A stretch of 64,000 bases of DNA from Dactylosporangium fulvum (GCF_025137375.1 NZ_CP073720.1:3744501-3808500), one strand, 5' to 3'. Shown: positions 31,483 through 40,746, counted from the stretch's first letter. Numbers and translations: made by a program. Notes: generated from the letters alone by a model not told the origin.

Positions 31483-32841
31483 ATGGACCGGCGAATTTTC
31501 GGCCTTGAGACCGAATACGGGGTCACGTGCACCTACCGTGGGCAGCGCCGCCTGTCCCCGGACGAGGTCGCCCGTTACCTGTTCCGGCGCGTCGTGTCGT
31601 GGGGCCGTTCCAGCAACGTCTTCCTGCGCAACGGCGCGCGCCTCTACCTGGATGTCGGCTCCCACCCGGAATACGCGACGCCCGAGTGCGACTCGGTGCC
31701 CGACCTGGTCGTCCACGACCGGGCCGGCGAGCGGATCCTCGAAGGCCTGCTGGTCGACGCCGAGCGTCGGCTGCACGACGAGGGGATCGCGGGCGAGATC
31801 TACCTGTTCAAGAACAACACCGACTCGGCGGGCAACTCCTACGGCTGCCACGAGAACTACCTGGTCAGTCGCCATGGCGAGTTCGGCCGCCTGGCCGACA
31901 TCCTCATTCCGTTCCTGGTCACCCGCCAGCTCATCTGCGGTGCCGGCAAGGTGCTGCAGACCCCGCGCGGCGCCGTGTACTGCCTGTCGCAACGCGCCGA
32001 GCACATCTGGGAGGGTGTCTCGTCGGCGACCACCCGCTCCCGTCCGATCATCAACACGCGCGACGAGCCGCACGCCGACGCCGAGCGGTACCGCCGGCTC
32101 CACGTCATCGTCGGCGACTCGAACATGAACGAGGTCACCACGCTGCTGAAGGTCGGCACCGCCGACATCGTGCTGCGGATGATCGAGGCCGGGGTCGCGA
32201 TGCGTGACCTCTCGCTGGAGAACCCGATCCGCGCGATCCGCGAGGTGTCGCACGACATCACCGGCCGCCGCCGGGTCCGCCTGGCCAGCGGCAAGGAGGT
32301 CAGCGCGCTCGAGATCCAGCAGGAGTACTTCGACAAGGCCACCGAGTTCCTGGACCGCCGCGGCGCCGACGCGGCGACGAAGCGGGTCATGGACCTGTGG
32401 GGCCGGGTGCTCGCCGCGGTCGAGACCGGCAACCTCAAGGGTGTCGAGCGTGAGGTCGACTGGGTGACCAAGCTCGGCCTCATCGAGCGGTACCAGGCCA
32501 AGCACGACCTGCCGCTGTCGCATCCGCGGGTCGCGCAGATGGACCTGGCCTACCACGACCTGCGCCGCGGCCGGGGCCTCTACGGGCTGCTGGAGAAGCG
32601 CGGGGCGGTCGACCGGGTCGCCACCGACCTCGAGATCTTCGAGGCGAAGGAGACCCCGCCGCAGACCACCCGGGCCAGGCTGCGCGGCGAGTTCATCCGC
32701 CACGCCCAGGAGCGCCGCCGCGACTTCACCGTCGACTGGGTGCACCTGAAGCTCAACGACCAGGCGCAGCGCACCGTGCTGTGCAAGGACCCGTTCCGCG
32801 CCTACGACGAGCGGGTCGACCGGCTGATCGCCAGCATGTGA
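31483..32841 (+). CDS. pafA: Pup-protein ligase
   Basis: 452-residue ligase that activates the C-terminal Glu of Pup with ATP and joins it to substrate lysines. The glutamine-synthetase-like signature [11 protein letters not shown] is at the extreme N-terminus, followed by conserved [20 protein letters not shown] and [10 protein letters not shown] segments. Homologous to dop but without the Dop loop. It is separated from prcA by 11.9 kb of polysaccharide genes. Confidence 0.97.
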   Translation: MDRRIFGLETEYGVTCTYRGQRRLSPDEVARYLFRRVVSWGRSSNVFLRNGARLYLDVGSHPEYATPECDSVPDLVVHDRAGERILEGLLVDAERRLHDEGIAGEIYLFKNNTDSAGNSYGCHENYLVSRHGEFGRLADILIPFLVTRQLICGAGKVLQTPRGAVYCLSQRAEHIWEGVSSATTRSRPIINTRDEPHADAERYRRLHVIVGDSNMNEVTTLLKVGTADIVLRMIEAGVAMRDLSLENPIRAIREVSHDITGRRRVRLASGKEVSALEIQQEYFDKATEFLDRRGADAATKRVMDLWGRVLAAVETGNLKGVEREVDWVTKLGLIERYQAKHDLPLSHPRVAQMDLAYHDLRRGRGLYGLLEKRGAVDRVATDLEIFEAKETPPQTTRARLRGEFIRHAQERRRDFTVDWVHLKLNDQAQRTVLCKDPFRAYDERVDRLIASM

Positions 32842-32901
32842 CGACAAAGTTACCGATGAGTTGAGTTGCCGCCGGGCGCCAGAGGCTAGGCTGGCCGGGC
32901 T

Positions 32902-33132
32902 ATGTATGACGAGCCCGACCAGCCCGAGCCCCGGCCCCGCTCGTTCCCGAAGGCGGACTTCAACCCGGACCGCCAGAAGACGACGCGGCAGGGCCGGCGC
33001 CTGCAGCGCATCCGCGAGGAGATCGAGCGCAACCGCACCGAGGGGCCGGCGATCCCGACCTGGATCCTCGCGCTGGCGCTGGTGGTCATCGTCGGCGGCT
33101 TCGCGGCCATCGTCATCTTCTCGGACGGGTGA
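32902..33132 (+). CDS. Small single-pass membrane protein
   Basis: 76 residues: a charged, Arg/Glu/Pro-rich cytoplasmic half followed by one C-terminal transmembrane helix (TWILALALVVIVGGFAAIVIF without the last residue as boundary). Function unknown. TAGGCT lies 9 nt before the ATG. Seven bases separate it from the lipoprotein gene, so they likely form an operon. Confidence 0.8.
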   Translation: MYDEPDQPEPRPRSFPKADFNPDRQKTTRQGRRLQRIREEIERNRTEGPAIPTWILALALVVIVGGFAAIVIFSDG

Positions 33133-33139
33133 CCGCCCC

Positions 33140-33724
33140 GTGAAGCGGTCCCTGATCGTCCCGCTGCTCCTGGTCGCCGGGCTGACGGCAGCCTGCACCG
33201 ACGACGGTGAGCGGCGCAGCCCGCTGCCCGCCAGCGCGCCGCCGAACGCCGGGGAGTCGCTGCTGCCGGTACCGTCGCCGAGCCTGCCGCCGCCGGTGAA
33301 CAGCGACGGCTGCCAGGGCCTCATCACCGCCGCCCAGGTGCAGAAGTCCACCGGTCTGGCCGTGCAGCCCAGCACGGGCGACGGGGCCGCCGCCGTGGCG
33401 CAGTACGGGCAGGCGGTGCAGAGCCTCGGCCTCAGCGCACGCGCCCGGATGTGCCCGTTCGGCAACCCCGCCGGCGACCAGGTGACCGTCGTGGCCCTCA
33501 CCTTCCCCGACACCGGCCAGGCGCAGAAGCTGTGGACGACGATCGCCTCCCTGGAGGCCGTCGGCGGCGTCGGCGAGGCGGCCCTGAGCGACAAGTCCAA
33601 GACGCTGCTCGCCAGGCGCGGCAAGGCGATCGTCGCCGTCTACCTGATCGCCGGCGCCGACCCGGACGCCAACCACCTGCCGCAGTTGCAGTCAGTCGCC
33701 AACGCCGCGCTGAGCAAGGCCTGA
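33140..33724 (+). CDS. Secreted lipoprotein of unknown function
   Basis: 194 residues with a type II signal peptide: MKRSLIVPLLLVAGLTAAC, the Cys after LTAA being the lipidation site. A Pro/Ser-rich linker and a globular domain with a Cys pair (DGCQGLITAAQV... and RMCPFG) follow. It resembles small actinobacterial DUF3558-like lipoproteins, an uncertain comparison. The GTG at 33140 was picked because it begins the signal peptide. Its last 33 bp overlap the convergent DUF3866 gene. Confidence 0.85.
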   Translation: MKRSLIVPLLLVAGLTAACTDDGERRSPLPASAPPNAGESLLPVPSPSLPPPVNSDGCQGLITAAQVQKSTGLAVQPSTGDGAAAVAQYGQAVQSLGLSARARMCPFGNPAGDQVTVVALTFPDTGQAQKLWTTIASLEAVGGVGEAALSDKSKTLLARRGKAIVAVYLIAGADPDANHLPQLQSVANAALSKA

Positions 33725-34792
33725 CGCGGCCCGTCGTCCTGCCGCGGCGGCGGCGAGGAAATACGCGCGGTCCTCGGCGAACCCGCGGCCCATCGTCGAC
33801 AGCTTGACCGGGAGCGACTCCAGCGCCGCCGTCAGGTCCGCCGACGGCACCTCGACCAGCGTGTGCGGCGGGGTCAGCGGCGCCAGCGCGGCCCGCACGG
33901 CGGCGGCCAGCTCCGGTGCCAGGTCCGACGGCACCACCAGCTCCGCCGGGGCCAGCGCGACCCGCCCGAACGCGGTCAGGCTGTGATGGGACACGCCCCG
34001 GTGCCGCGGCCGGGGGTCGGCGTCGGAGATCCGCGGCGCCGCGATCGGCCGGCCGCCCAGCGCCGCGACCGCGTTGACCGCCTCGCCCGCGGCGACCCCG
34101 GAGAACCCCCACGAGGTGCCGGTGCCGAGGTTGCCCGGCCCCTGGGTGACCACCGCCAGGTCGGCCCGCAGGCCGTGCCGGGCGGCGAGCAGCCCGCTGT
34201 GCACGTTGGTCGACTCGAGGTCGCCGCCGAACGCCTGCCCGGTCGTCACCGTGCCCGCCAGCAGCCCGCGCAGCCCGTCGAGCGTGCGGGAGAACCAGGC
34301 CGGCAGCGCGCCGCCGTCGGTCATCACGTAGGCGATCCGGGCGCCGGGCGCGTCGGCGAGGGCGCCCGCGACCACGGCCGGCAGCGCCGAGTGCAGGTCC
34401 GCCACGACGACCGGCATGCCGCCCAGGTCGGCCGCGCCGGTCAGCGCGCCGCGCAGCGGGGAGGCCTCCTCGTCGGCGGCCAGCACGATCGCCTGCAGCG
34501 GCGTGTACCGCGCCTTGACCACGTGGCCGGGCACGTCGGTGTCCTCGGGCAGCCGGTCCGGCACGGCGACCACGAGCGCGTAACCGCCGGTCCCCAGGCC
34601 CAGGGCCAGGGCGTTGAGGTTCAGCAGCACCCGGTCGCCCGGCTGCGGGGTGCCGACGAGCGCCGGGTACGCCAGGGCCCGTACCGCCGCCGGATCCTCG
34701 GGACGCCGAGCCTCGACCGTCACGTCCAACTCGAGGCTGCCCCGCCACTCACGGTGCACCCCGACGACCGTTCCCCAACGCCAGCGGATCAC
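33692..34792 (-). CDS. DUF3866 family protein
   Basis: 366-residue soluble protein matching the actinobacterial/firmicute DUF3866 family, recognisable by the KARYTPLQ segment, the VTQGPGNLGTGTSWGFSG glycine motif and GVSHHSLTA. Biochemical role unknown. The GTG at 34792 has TACGGT (34805-34800) 7 nt upstream, giving a leaderless layout. The 3' end overlaps the lipoprotein gene by 33 bp on the other strand. Confidence 0.9.
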   Translation of the reverse strand: MIRWRWGTVVGVHREWRGSLELDVTVEARRPEDPAAVRALAYPALVGTPQPGDRVLLNLNALALGLGTGGYALVVAVPDRLPEDTDVPGHVVKARYTPLQAIVLAADEEASPLRGALTGAADLGGMPVVVADLHSALPAVVAGALADAPGARIAYVMTDGGALPAWFSRTLDGLRGLLAGTVTTGQAFGGDLESTNVHSGLLAARHGLRADLAVVTQGPGNLGTGTSWGFSGVAAGEAVNAVAALGGRPIAAPRISDADPRPRHRGVSHHSLTAFGRVALAPAELVVPSDLAPELAAAVRAALAPLTPPHTLVEVPSADLTAALESLPVKLSTMGRGFAEDRAYFLAAAAAGRRAASGLAQRGVGD

Positions 34793-34895
34793 GGCGCATA
34801 CCGTAGTACAGCCACAGAATGTTTACGCGCCGTGACGGTCCGAGATGGAACATGCAGTGTCCGCGTGGGCGACGCAGAACAGGCGTTCGGGCTGG

Positions 34896-34901
34896 TAGGT
34901 T
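34896..34901 (+). promoter_or_regulatory. -10 hexamer of pafBC, leaderless layout
   Basis: TAGGTT 6 nt before the pafB GTG. Confidence 0.6.
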
Positions 34902-34907
34902 CGCTGG

Positions 34908-35927
34908 GTGTCGCGGACCCGAACCGAGCGCCTGGTCAATCTGGTGATCTGTCTGCTCGCTACGCGCCGCTTCCTGACCGCCGACCAGATCGCCACGATC
35001 GTTCCCGGCTACGAGCACGACCCGCAGGACGAGCGCGACCACGAAGCGTTCCAGCGCAAGTTCGAGCGGGACAAGGCCGAGCTCCGCGAGCTCGGCGTCC
35101 CGCTGGAGATGGGCACGGCGAGCATCTTCGACAGCGAGCCCGGCTACCGCATCGCCCGCCGGGAATATGCGCTGCCCGACATCCGCCTCGCCCCCGACGA
35201 GGCCGCCGCCGTCGGCATCGCCGCGCGGCTGTGGCAGCAGAGCGGCCTCGCCGCCGCCGCCTCCTCCGGCCTGGCCAAGCTGCGCGCCGGCGGCATCGAC
35301 GTCGACCCGCACGCCACGCTCGGCGTCGAGGCCGTCGTCAACGTCGACCCCGCGTTCGAGCCGCTCACCGCGGCGGTGCGGGACCGGCAGGCCGTCACGT
35401 TCGACTACCACGTGCCCGAGCGCGACACCGCGCACGCCCGCCGCCTCCAGCCGTGGGGCGTGGTCTGCTGGCGCGGCCGGTGGTATGTCGTGGGACACGA
35501 CCTCGACCGCGACGCGGAGCGCTGCTTCCGGCTCTCCCGGATCGTCAGCGGGGTGCGCCGCGTCGGCCGCCGCGGGGCCTACGAGCCGCCCAAGGCCGAT
35601 CTGATCGGCTACGTGGCCAGCACCAGCGGCCCGGTCGAGCGCACCGGCAGCGCCACCGTCCTGGTCCGGCCGGGCCGGGCCGCCGGCGTGCGCCGCTGGG
35701 CCGAGGACTGCGTGCCCGGGCCCGACGGCGACCGCCTCACGCTGCGCTACGCCGACGTGGACTTCTTCGCCGGCTGGCTGGTGGGCTACGGCGCCGACGT
35801 CGTCGTGCTCGACCCGCCGGAGATCCGCGACGCCGTCGTGCAGCGCCTCCGCGCGATCGAGTCCTCCTATGACGCGGCCGGCGGCCGGGTCGAGGCGTCG
35901 CAGGTCGGGATGGGGGTGCCGGCGTGA
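34908..35927 (+). CDS. pafB: WYL-domain DNA-damage regulator PafB
   Basis: 339 residues: N-terminal winged helix-turn-helix (about 5-75), a central WYL domain with conserved LQPWGVVCWRGRWYVVG, and a WCX C-terminal part. PafB and PafC together activate the RecA/LexA-independent DNA damage regulon in mycobacteria; here they are separate overlapping genes (GTGA). The start GTG 34908 begins the HTH as in homologues. Confidence 0.95.
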   Translation: MSRTRTERLVNLVICLLATRRFLTADQIATIVPGYEHDPQDERDHEAFQRKFERDKAELRELGVPLEMGTASIFDSEPGYRIARREYALPDIRLAPDEAAAVGIAARLWQQSGLAAAASSGLAKLRAGGIDVDPHATLGVEAVVNVDPAFEPLTAAVRDRQAVTFDYHVPERDTAHARRLQPWGVVCWRGRWYVVGHDLDRDAERCFRLSRIVSGVRRVGRRGAYEPPKADLIGYVASTSGPVERTGSATVLVRPGRAAGVRRWAEDCVPGPDGDRLTLRYADVDFFAGWLVGYGADVVVLDPPEIRDAVVQRLRAIESSYDAAGGRVEASQVGMGVPA

Positions 35928-36877
35928 GCAACTCCGCCGAGCGGCTCGGCCGCCTGCTCAATCTGGTGCCCTACCTGCAGGCCCGTCCCGGCGTCACCCT
36001 CGCCGAGGCCGCCCACGACCAGGGCATCACCGAGCGGCAGCTGCGCGAGGACCTCGAGCTGCTGTGGCTGTGCGGCCTGCCCGGATACGGCCCCGGCGAC
36101 CTCATCGACATGGCGTTCGTCGGCGACAGCGTCACGCTGACCTACGACGCCGGGATCGACCGGCCCCTGCGGCTCAACCCCGACGAGGCGCTCGCGCTCA
36201 TCGTGGCGCTGCGGATGCTCGCCGAGACCCCGGGCGTCGCCCAGCGCGACGGCGTGCACCGCGCCCTCGCCAAGATCGAGCACGCCGCCGGCGACCTGGC
36301 CGACGCACCCGTCGAGGTCCGCCTGCCCGGCAACGCCGACCGCCTGGAGGAGCTGCGCGGCGCCGTCGAGCGGCGGCGGGCGCTGCGGATCACGTACTAC
36401 ACGGCGACCCGCGACGAGACCACCGACCGGGTCGTCGACCCGATGCGGGTGCTCGTCGTCGGCCGCTGGGCGTATCTGGAGGCGTGGTGCCGCCGCGCGC
36501 AGGCGGTCCGGTTGTTCCGGGTGGACCGCATCGACGCCTCGGCCGAGCTCGACGAGCCGGCCCAGGTGCCCGTCCAGGCCCGCCCGACCGACACCCGCAG
36601 CGGCACGCTGTTCACGCCGACGCCGGACCTGCCGCTGGTCACCCTGCGCGTCGGCCGCGGCGTCCGGTGGATCACCGAGCAGTATCCGTGCGAGGAGGTC
36701 GTCCGCGGCCCGGGGGAGCACTGGACGGTGTCACTGCGCGCCTCCGACCTCGACTGGGCCCGGCGCATGGTGCTCGGCCTGGGCGCCGAGGTGACGGTCC
36801 TGTCGCCGCCGGAGCTGGCCGAGGCCGTCGCCGCCGAGGCCCGCAAGGCCCTGTCGGCCTATGCCACCCTGCCCTGA
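35924..36877 (+). CDS. pafC: WYL-domain DNA-damage regulator PafC
   Basis: 317-residue partner of PafB with the same HTH-WYL-WCX organisation (N-terminal RLLNLVPYLQARPGVTL; WYL strand VVGRWAYLEAWCRRA). Starts at GTG 35924, overlapping pafB by 4 bp, so equal production is likely. The 123-bp gap after it ends in the -10 box of the next gene. Confidence 0.95.
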   Translation: MSNSAERLGRLLNLVPYLQARPGVTLAEAAHDQGITERQLREDLELLWLCGLPGYGPGDLIDMAFVGDSVTLTYDAGIDRPLRLNPDEALALIVALRMLAETPGVAQRDGVHRALAKIEHAAGDLADAPVEVRLPGNADRLEELRGAVERRRALRITYYTATRDETTDRVVDPMRVLVVGRWAYLEAWCRRAQAVRLFRVDRIDASAELDEPAQVPVQARPTDTRSGTLFTPTPDLPLVTLRVGRGVRWITEQYPCEEVVRGPGEHWTVSLRASDLDWARRMVLGLGAEVTVLSPPELAEAVAAEARKALSAYATLP

Positions 36878-37000
36878 CGCACGCCGTTTCATGTTCCGGG
36901 ATCATGGGACTGGCCGCCACAGGGCGCCTCGGCGGCGTTCGCCGCACGTTGTGGCCGTGGCGGCGCTGCCGACACACGGCCGGTGCACTAAGGTCGATCC

Positions 37001-37264
37001 GTGGCTTGGCTGATCTCCGGCGGCATCGTGCTCTTCGCGCTTGTCCTTCTCGCGATCGTGGCGGCGAAGGCGGCCGGCAGCCTGCGCCGGTTCGGCATCG
37101 CCGCCGCCTCCCTGCAGCGCCGCCTCCTGGACGGCCAGCACCGTGTGGAGCCGCATCTGGCGCAGCTCCAGACGACCGTCGAGGCCATGCAGCCGCGCCT
37201 GACCGATCTGCAGGACAAGGCGCTCGTCCTCCAGGCCCGCCGCGGCGCCGAGGAAAACAGTTAA
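37001..37264 (+). CDS. Small membrane protein between pafC and tatA
   Basis: 87 residues: an N-terminal transmembrane helix (ISGGIVLFALVLLAIVAAK) and a helical, Leu/Gln-rich tail that may form a coiled coil. Function unknown; its position between pafC and tatA suggests a conserved actinobacterial linker gene. TAAGGT lies 6 nt before the GTG (leaderless layout). Confidence 0.78.
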   Translation: MAWLISGGIVLFALVLLAIVAAKAAGSLRRFGIAAASLQRRLLDGQHRVEPHLAQLQTTVEAMQPRLTDLQDKALVLQARRGAEENS

Positions 37265-37413
37265 CAAACCTGGCGGATCAACCGGGCAAATAGCGTGTTT
37301 GTCCAAACGAATGGTTGACGATCGGGCAGTTCACCGTCAACACTCGTCAGGACTTCAGCGGCCGGACCCCTTCCCGCTAACCCCGGCCTCTGCCCTCACC
37401 CTCCGATGGTCAG

Positions 37414-37419
37414 TACGAT
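37414..37419 (+). promoter_or_regulatory. Possible tatA -10 hexamer
   Basis: TACGAT about 37 nt before the tatA ATG, leaving a short leader with a GTGAGGTG ribosome site. Confidence 0.4.
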
Positions 37420-37455
37420 GGGTCGGGCAGCACAAATACAGTGAGGTGGCTTCAC

Positions 37456-37722
37456 ATGGGTGCAGTTAGGCCGTGGCACATCATCGTTCTGGTGGTGGTG
37501 CTGATCCTGCTGTTCGGTGCCAAGCGTCTCCCCGACGCGGCGCGTTCGCTGGGCCGGTCGCTCCGGATCATCAAGGCTGAGACCAAGGGCCTCGCTGACG
37601 ACGACGTCGACGCCAAGGCCGAGGCGCAGTCGGGCCGGCAGCCCCTGAGCGGGACGATCGACGACAGCCAGCCGTCGCCGAAGCCCACGGTCGACCCGGT
37701 CGACCGCGTGCGCGAGCGCTGA
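37456..37722 (+). CDS. tatA: Sec-independent translocase subunit TatA
   Basis: 88 residues: one N-terminal transmembrane helix (PWHIIVLVVVLILLFGAKRL), hinge Gly, amphipathic helix (PDAARSLGRSLRIIK) and an acidic, Pro-rich tail. It forms the pore-like assembly for folded Tat substrates with TatC. The ATG at 37456 was chosen over 37441 for the GAGGTG site upstream. tatC follows 14 bp later. Confidence 0.95.
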   Translation: MGAVRPWHIIVLVVVLILLFGAKRLPDAARSLGRSLRIIKAETKGLADDDVDAKAEAQSGRQPLSGTIDDSQPSPKPTVDPVDRVRER

Positions 37723-37736
37723 GGCGCCCCGGCGAC

Positions 37737-38741
37737 GTGACACTCCTGGCCCGGCGCAAGAACAAGGCGCCGTCGCAGTTCCAGCGTGCCGCAGATGGCT
37801 CCATGACGCTCATGGAGCATCTGCGGGAGTTGCGTTCCCGGCTGTTCAAAGCGTGCTTGGCGATCCTGATCGGCATCATCGTCGCCTGGTTCTTCGCCCA
37901 GCACGTGCTGACCATCATCCAGGACCCGTATTGCGAGCTGGCGCTCAAACAGACGCTGAAGGCGCACGGCAACGTGGTGCCGGAGGGCTATCGGTGCCCG
38001 TTCGTCAACCTCAAGGTCACCGACCCGCTCCTCCTACAGCTCAAGATCTCGCTGTGGACGGGGCTGATCCTGGCCTGTCCGTTCTGGCTCTACCAGCTCT
38101 GGGCGTTCATCGCTCCGGGCCTGCACCGCAGTGAGCGCAGGTGGGCCTATGTGTTCGCGGCGCTCGCCGCGCCGCTGTTCGCCCTGGGCTCTGTTCTGGC
38201 CTTCTACGTCGTGAAGACCGGCCTCGAGGTGCTGCTCTCCTTCACCGGCAACAACACGAGCAACATCCTCGAGGCGATGGCGTACGTAGACTTCGTCACC
38301 GGCATGATGCTCGTCTTCGGTGTCGCCTTCGAGTTCCCGCTCGGTGTCATGCTGGCCAACATCGCCGGCATCGTCACCGGTAAGCGGCTGCTCGGCTGGT
38401 GGCGGGTCGCGGTCTTCACGTTCTTCGTCTTCGCCGCCATCGCGACACCGACCGCCGACCCCTTCGGCATGACGTTCCTGGCGCTGTGCCTGTCCGCGCT
38501 CTACTTCGGCGCGGTGGCCTTCGCGATAATCAACGACAGGCGGAGGGGCCGTAACCAGCCGGATTACGCGAACATCGGCGACGACGAGATCTCGTCCCTC
38601 GACGACTACGAGGTCGAGCCGGTCGGCGCGGCCACGTCGGTGGGCGGTTACGATCCGGTCGAGCCGCCGACCGCGGTCGACGCCCCGACGCCGGTCGAGC
38701 GCCCGCAGTCGCTCGACCGCAGGTACGACGACGTCACCTGA
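37737..38741 (+). CDS. tatC: Sec-independent translocase subunit TatC
   Basis: 334-residue receptor for twin-arginine signal peptides. The cytoplasmic N-terminus carries MEHLRELRSRLFK, the signal-peptide binding signature, followed by six transmembrane helices. A disordered C-terminal tail of about 65 residues rich in Val/Asp/Pro is longer than in enterobacteria. GTG start; operon with tatA, closed by the hairpin at 38770. Confidence 0.95.
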   Translation: MTLLARRKNKAPSQFQRAADGSMTLMEHLRELRSRLFKACLAILIGIIVAWFFAQHVLTIIQDPYCELALKQTLKAHGNVVPEGYRCPFVNLKVTDPLLLQLKISLWTGLILACPFWLYQLWAFIAPGLHRSERRWAYVFAALAAPLFALGSVLAFYVVKTGLEVLLSFTGNNTSNILEAMAYVDFVTGMMLVFGVAFEFPLGVMLANIAGIVTGKRLLGWWRVAVFTFFVFAAIATPTADPFGMTFLALCLSALYFGAVAFAIINDRRRGRNQPDYANIGDDEISSLDDYEVEPVGAATSVGGYDPVEPPTAVDAPTPVERPQSLDRRYDDVT

Positions 38742-38769
38742 TGAAGTAACCGACGCGATCTGCTAATAC

Positions 38770-38806
38770 AGAAAGGGCAACGACGGATTCCGTCGTTGCC
38801 CTTTCT
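38770..38806 (+). terminator. Terminator of tatAC
   Basis: Perfect 17-bp stem AGAAAGGGCAACGACGG / CCGTCGTTGCCCTTTCT with a 3-nt loop, 28 bp after the tatC stop. Because it is symmetric it may also stop the minus-strand remnant beyond it. Confidence 0.9.
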
Positions 38807-38814
38807 GCTGCAAT

Positions 38815-39145
38815 CTAGCCGCGGCCGACCGTGATCTGGTTTGAATTCTTGCGCTGACTGCCGCGTTCGATGACCGTTCGGCACGTATGTGTCGGAAGTG
38901 TACCCACGCAATTGTAATTGACATGGGTGTCGTATCCTTGATGCGCGGTTGCGTATTCAACGACTGCCAAGTGTTGCCATGCATGTGGACTTCGATCCAC
39001 ATGTTCGCCGTGGTGCCCGCACTGCGGCTGCTCAAGCTCCCGTAACCGTCGATCTGATTGCCGATCTTCGACGGGTAGCCGATCTGTATCTCACATGCTG
39101 CCAGGGCGTTCGGCGAATTGACGACTGGTCCTCCCGATTATCATT
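38815..39145 (-). pseudogene. Frameshifted remnant of a small secreted-protein gene
   Basis: On the minus strand one frame reads ...CEIQIGYPSKIGNQIDGYGS... to ...VHMHGNTWQSLNT, and a neighbouring frame then continues YDTHVNYNCVGTLPTHTC...TVGRG to a stop. Joined near 38945 they give a coherent Cys-containing secreted-type domain of about 105 residues. A stop codon (TAA) lies just upstream of the first frame and no start or signal peptide is left. Codons rich in A/T contrast with the neighbours. I do not recognise the family with certainty. Alternative: a sequencing frameshift in an otherwise partial gene. Confidence 0.5.
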
Positions 39146-39242
39146 GTCGAACATCGATTTGATTCGGCGCCGGTGGACCGTGATCCGTGGATGGCTGGGA
39201 TGCGTCGGGCGCAAGCCTCTCGAGTCTGGTGGACCGTGGACC

Positions 39243-39248
39243 TAGTAT
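39243..39248 (+). promoter_or_regulatory. -10 hexamer of the lipid kinase gene, leaderless layout
   Basis: TAGTAT 7 nt before the ATG at 39256. Confidence 0.55.
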
Positions 39249-39255
39249 TCCCGCC

Positions 39256-40146
39256 ATGGAAATTGGCCTGATCGCGAATCCGGCCGCGGGTAAGGGCCGG
39301 CACGCGCGGCTGCTACCTGCCGTTGAGGATCGGCTGCGCTCGGAGGGGTGCGCGGTCCATTTGCTGGCCGCTGGTACCAGGGCACAAGTAGTCGTTCAGG
39401 CTCAGGAGGCCGTCGCGTCTGGCTTTTCCGCCGTCGTGGCCATGGGTGGGGACGGGACCGTACACCTGGGGCTGCAGGCCGTGGCCGGGACGGGGGTGCC
39501 CTTCGGGATCGTGCCCGCCGGCACCGGCAACGACTTCGCGGCGCGGCTCGGACTGCCGCCGGACCCGCTCGACGCCGCCCGTGCGATCGCCGTCGCGCTG
39601 CGGGACGGCACGACCCGGGCGATCGACCTCGCGCACGTGGCCGGGGCGGACGGGACCGAGGCCTGGTTCGGGGCGGTGCTCGCGGCCGGGTTCGACGCGT
39701 TCGTCAACGAGCGGGCCAACCGGATGCGCTGGCCGCGGGGGCCGCAACGGTACAACCGGGCGATCCTGGAGGAACTGCTGGCGTTGCGTGCCCGACGGTA
39801 CCGCATGGTGCTCGACGGCGCGCCCAGCGAGTTTGATTCGGTGCTCGTGGCGGTGGGGAACACGGAAAGCTACGGCGGGGGGTTCCGGATCGTCCCGGAC
39901 GCCGATCCCACCGACGGGCTGCTCGACGTCGTCGTGGCCGAGCCCATCGGCCGGCTGACGCTGATGCGGATCCGGCCGAAGGTGTTCTCGGGGACGCATG
40001 TGCACGACCCGCGCGTGTCGACGTACCGCGCCAAGACCATCGAGTTGGCGGGAGAGGGCGTCACGGTGTACGCGGACGGCGAGCGCATCTGCCCGCTCCC
40101 GGTGACGATCACCTGCGTGCCGGGCGCGCTGTCCCTGCTGGCCTGA
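39256..40146 (+). CDS. Diacylglycerol/sphingosine kinase-family lipid kinase
   Basis: 296-residue DagK-fold kinase: N-terminal LIANPAAGKGRH, the nucleotide motif VVAMGGDGTV, and GTGNDFAARLG, followed by a beta-sandwich lipid-binding domain. It would phosphorylate diacylglycerol or a related lipid at the membrane. The ATG at 39256 was chosen over 39187 because it begins at the conserved first strand and follows a -10 box. Followed at once by a family A palindrome. Confidence 0.93.
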   Translation: MEIGLIANPAAGKGRHARLLPAVEDRLRSEGCAVHLLAAGTRAQVVVQAQEAVASGFSAVVAMGGDGTVHLGLQAVAGTGVPFGIVPAGTGNDFAARLGLPPDPLDAARAIAVALRDGTTRAIDLAHVAGADGTEAWFGAVLAAGFDAFVNERANRMRWPRGPQRYNRAILEELLALRARRYRMVLDGAPSEFDSVLVAVGNTESYGGGFRIVPDADPTDGLLDVVVAEPIGRLTLMRIRPKVFSGTHVHDPRVSTYRAKTIELAGEGVTVYADGERICPLPVTITCVPGALSLLA

Positions 40147-40156
40147 CCGCCTTCAT

Positions 40157-40236
40157 GCGTTGATCTTGCAGTTGTGGTGCCCGACAAACCCGGACACGTG
40201 CGGAGTGTCGCGGCACCATAACTGCAAGATCAACGC
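40157..40236. repeat. Long palindrome, family A copy 2
   Basis: 25-bp arms with one G-U: left 40157-40181 containing GCGTTGATCTTGCAGTTGTGG, right 40212-40236. The 30-nt loop has GACAAACCCGGACA and GCGGAGTG, like the copy at 8282-8359. It sits between the convergent lipid kinase and Hsp20-like genes and may act as a terminator there. Confidence 0.9.
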
Positions 40237-40249
40237 GGAGTGAGGGACG

Positions 40250-40624
40250 TCAGGCGGCGTTCTTGATGCGGATCTTGACGCCGTTGCCCGACGGCTCCGT
40301 CACGACGTCGGACTGGTCGACGCCGCTCGGCAGCGAGAAGCTCCGGGCGAACGAGCTGGAGCTCGACGAGCTCGACGAGAAGTGCACACCACCCTGGTCG
40401 TAGCTGCCCGAGGTGCTGCTGCCGCCCTGACCCCGGACGGTCAGGGTCCCGCCGGAGACCTGCACGTCGACGTTCGACGGGTCGACGCCGTCGACGGTGA
40501 TGACCAGGTCGTCGCCGTCGGTGCTGGTCCGCACCGACGTGGAGTGCGCGTGCTGGGCGGCGTTGCTGACCTCGTTCTCGATGCGGGCCAGGGCGCTCGC
40601 GGGGTCCCAACGGCTCAAGGGCAT
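40250..40624 (-). CDS. Hsp20/alpha-crystallin-like small heat-shock protein
   Basis: 124 residues, shorter than typical. The alpha-crystallin core is visible as VDPSNVDVQVSGGTLTVRG and FARSFSLPSGVDQSDV...NGVKIRI. A run of nine serines (after HF) replaces the usual charged loop between the strands, which is unusual. The ATG at 40624 has GGAGGTACGTC directly upstream; the longer frame to 40738 lacks a site. Probably an ATP-independent chaperone, though divergent. Confidence 0.75.
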   Translation of the reverse strand: MPLSRWDPASALARIENEVSNAAQHAHSTSVRTSTDGDDLVITVDGVDPSNVDVQVSGGTLTVRGQGGSSTSGSYDQGGVHFSSSSSSSSSFARSFSLPSGVDQSDVVTEPSGNGVKIRIKNAA

Positions 40625-40746
40625 GACGTACCTCCGGAAAATCGCTGTAGTGGTTCCTGCACTGTCACCCGAGGGAAGGGAACCGACAAGAACAGAGGCG
40701 GTGTTGCGACAGTGTTTCCCGGGGACGGTCGTTTCCACACCTGGCC

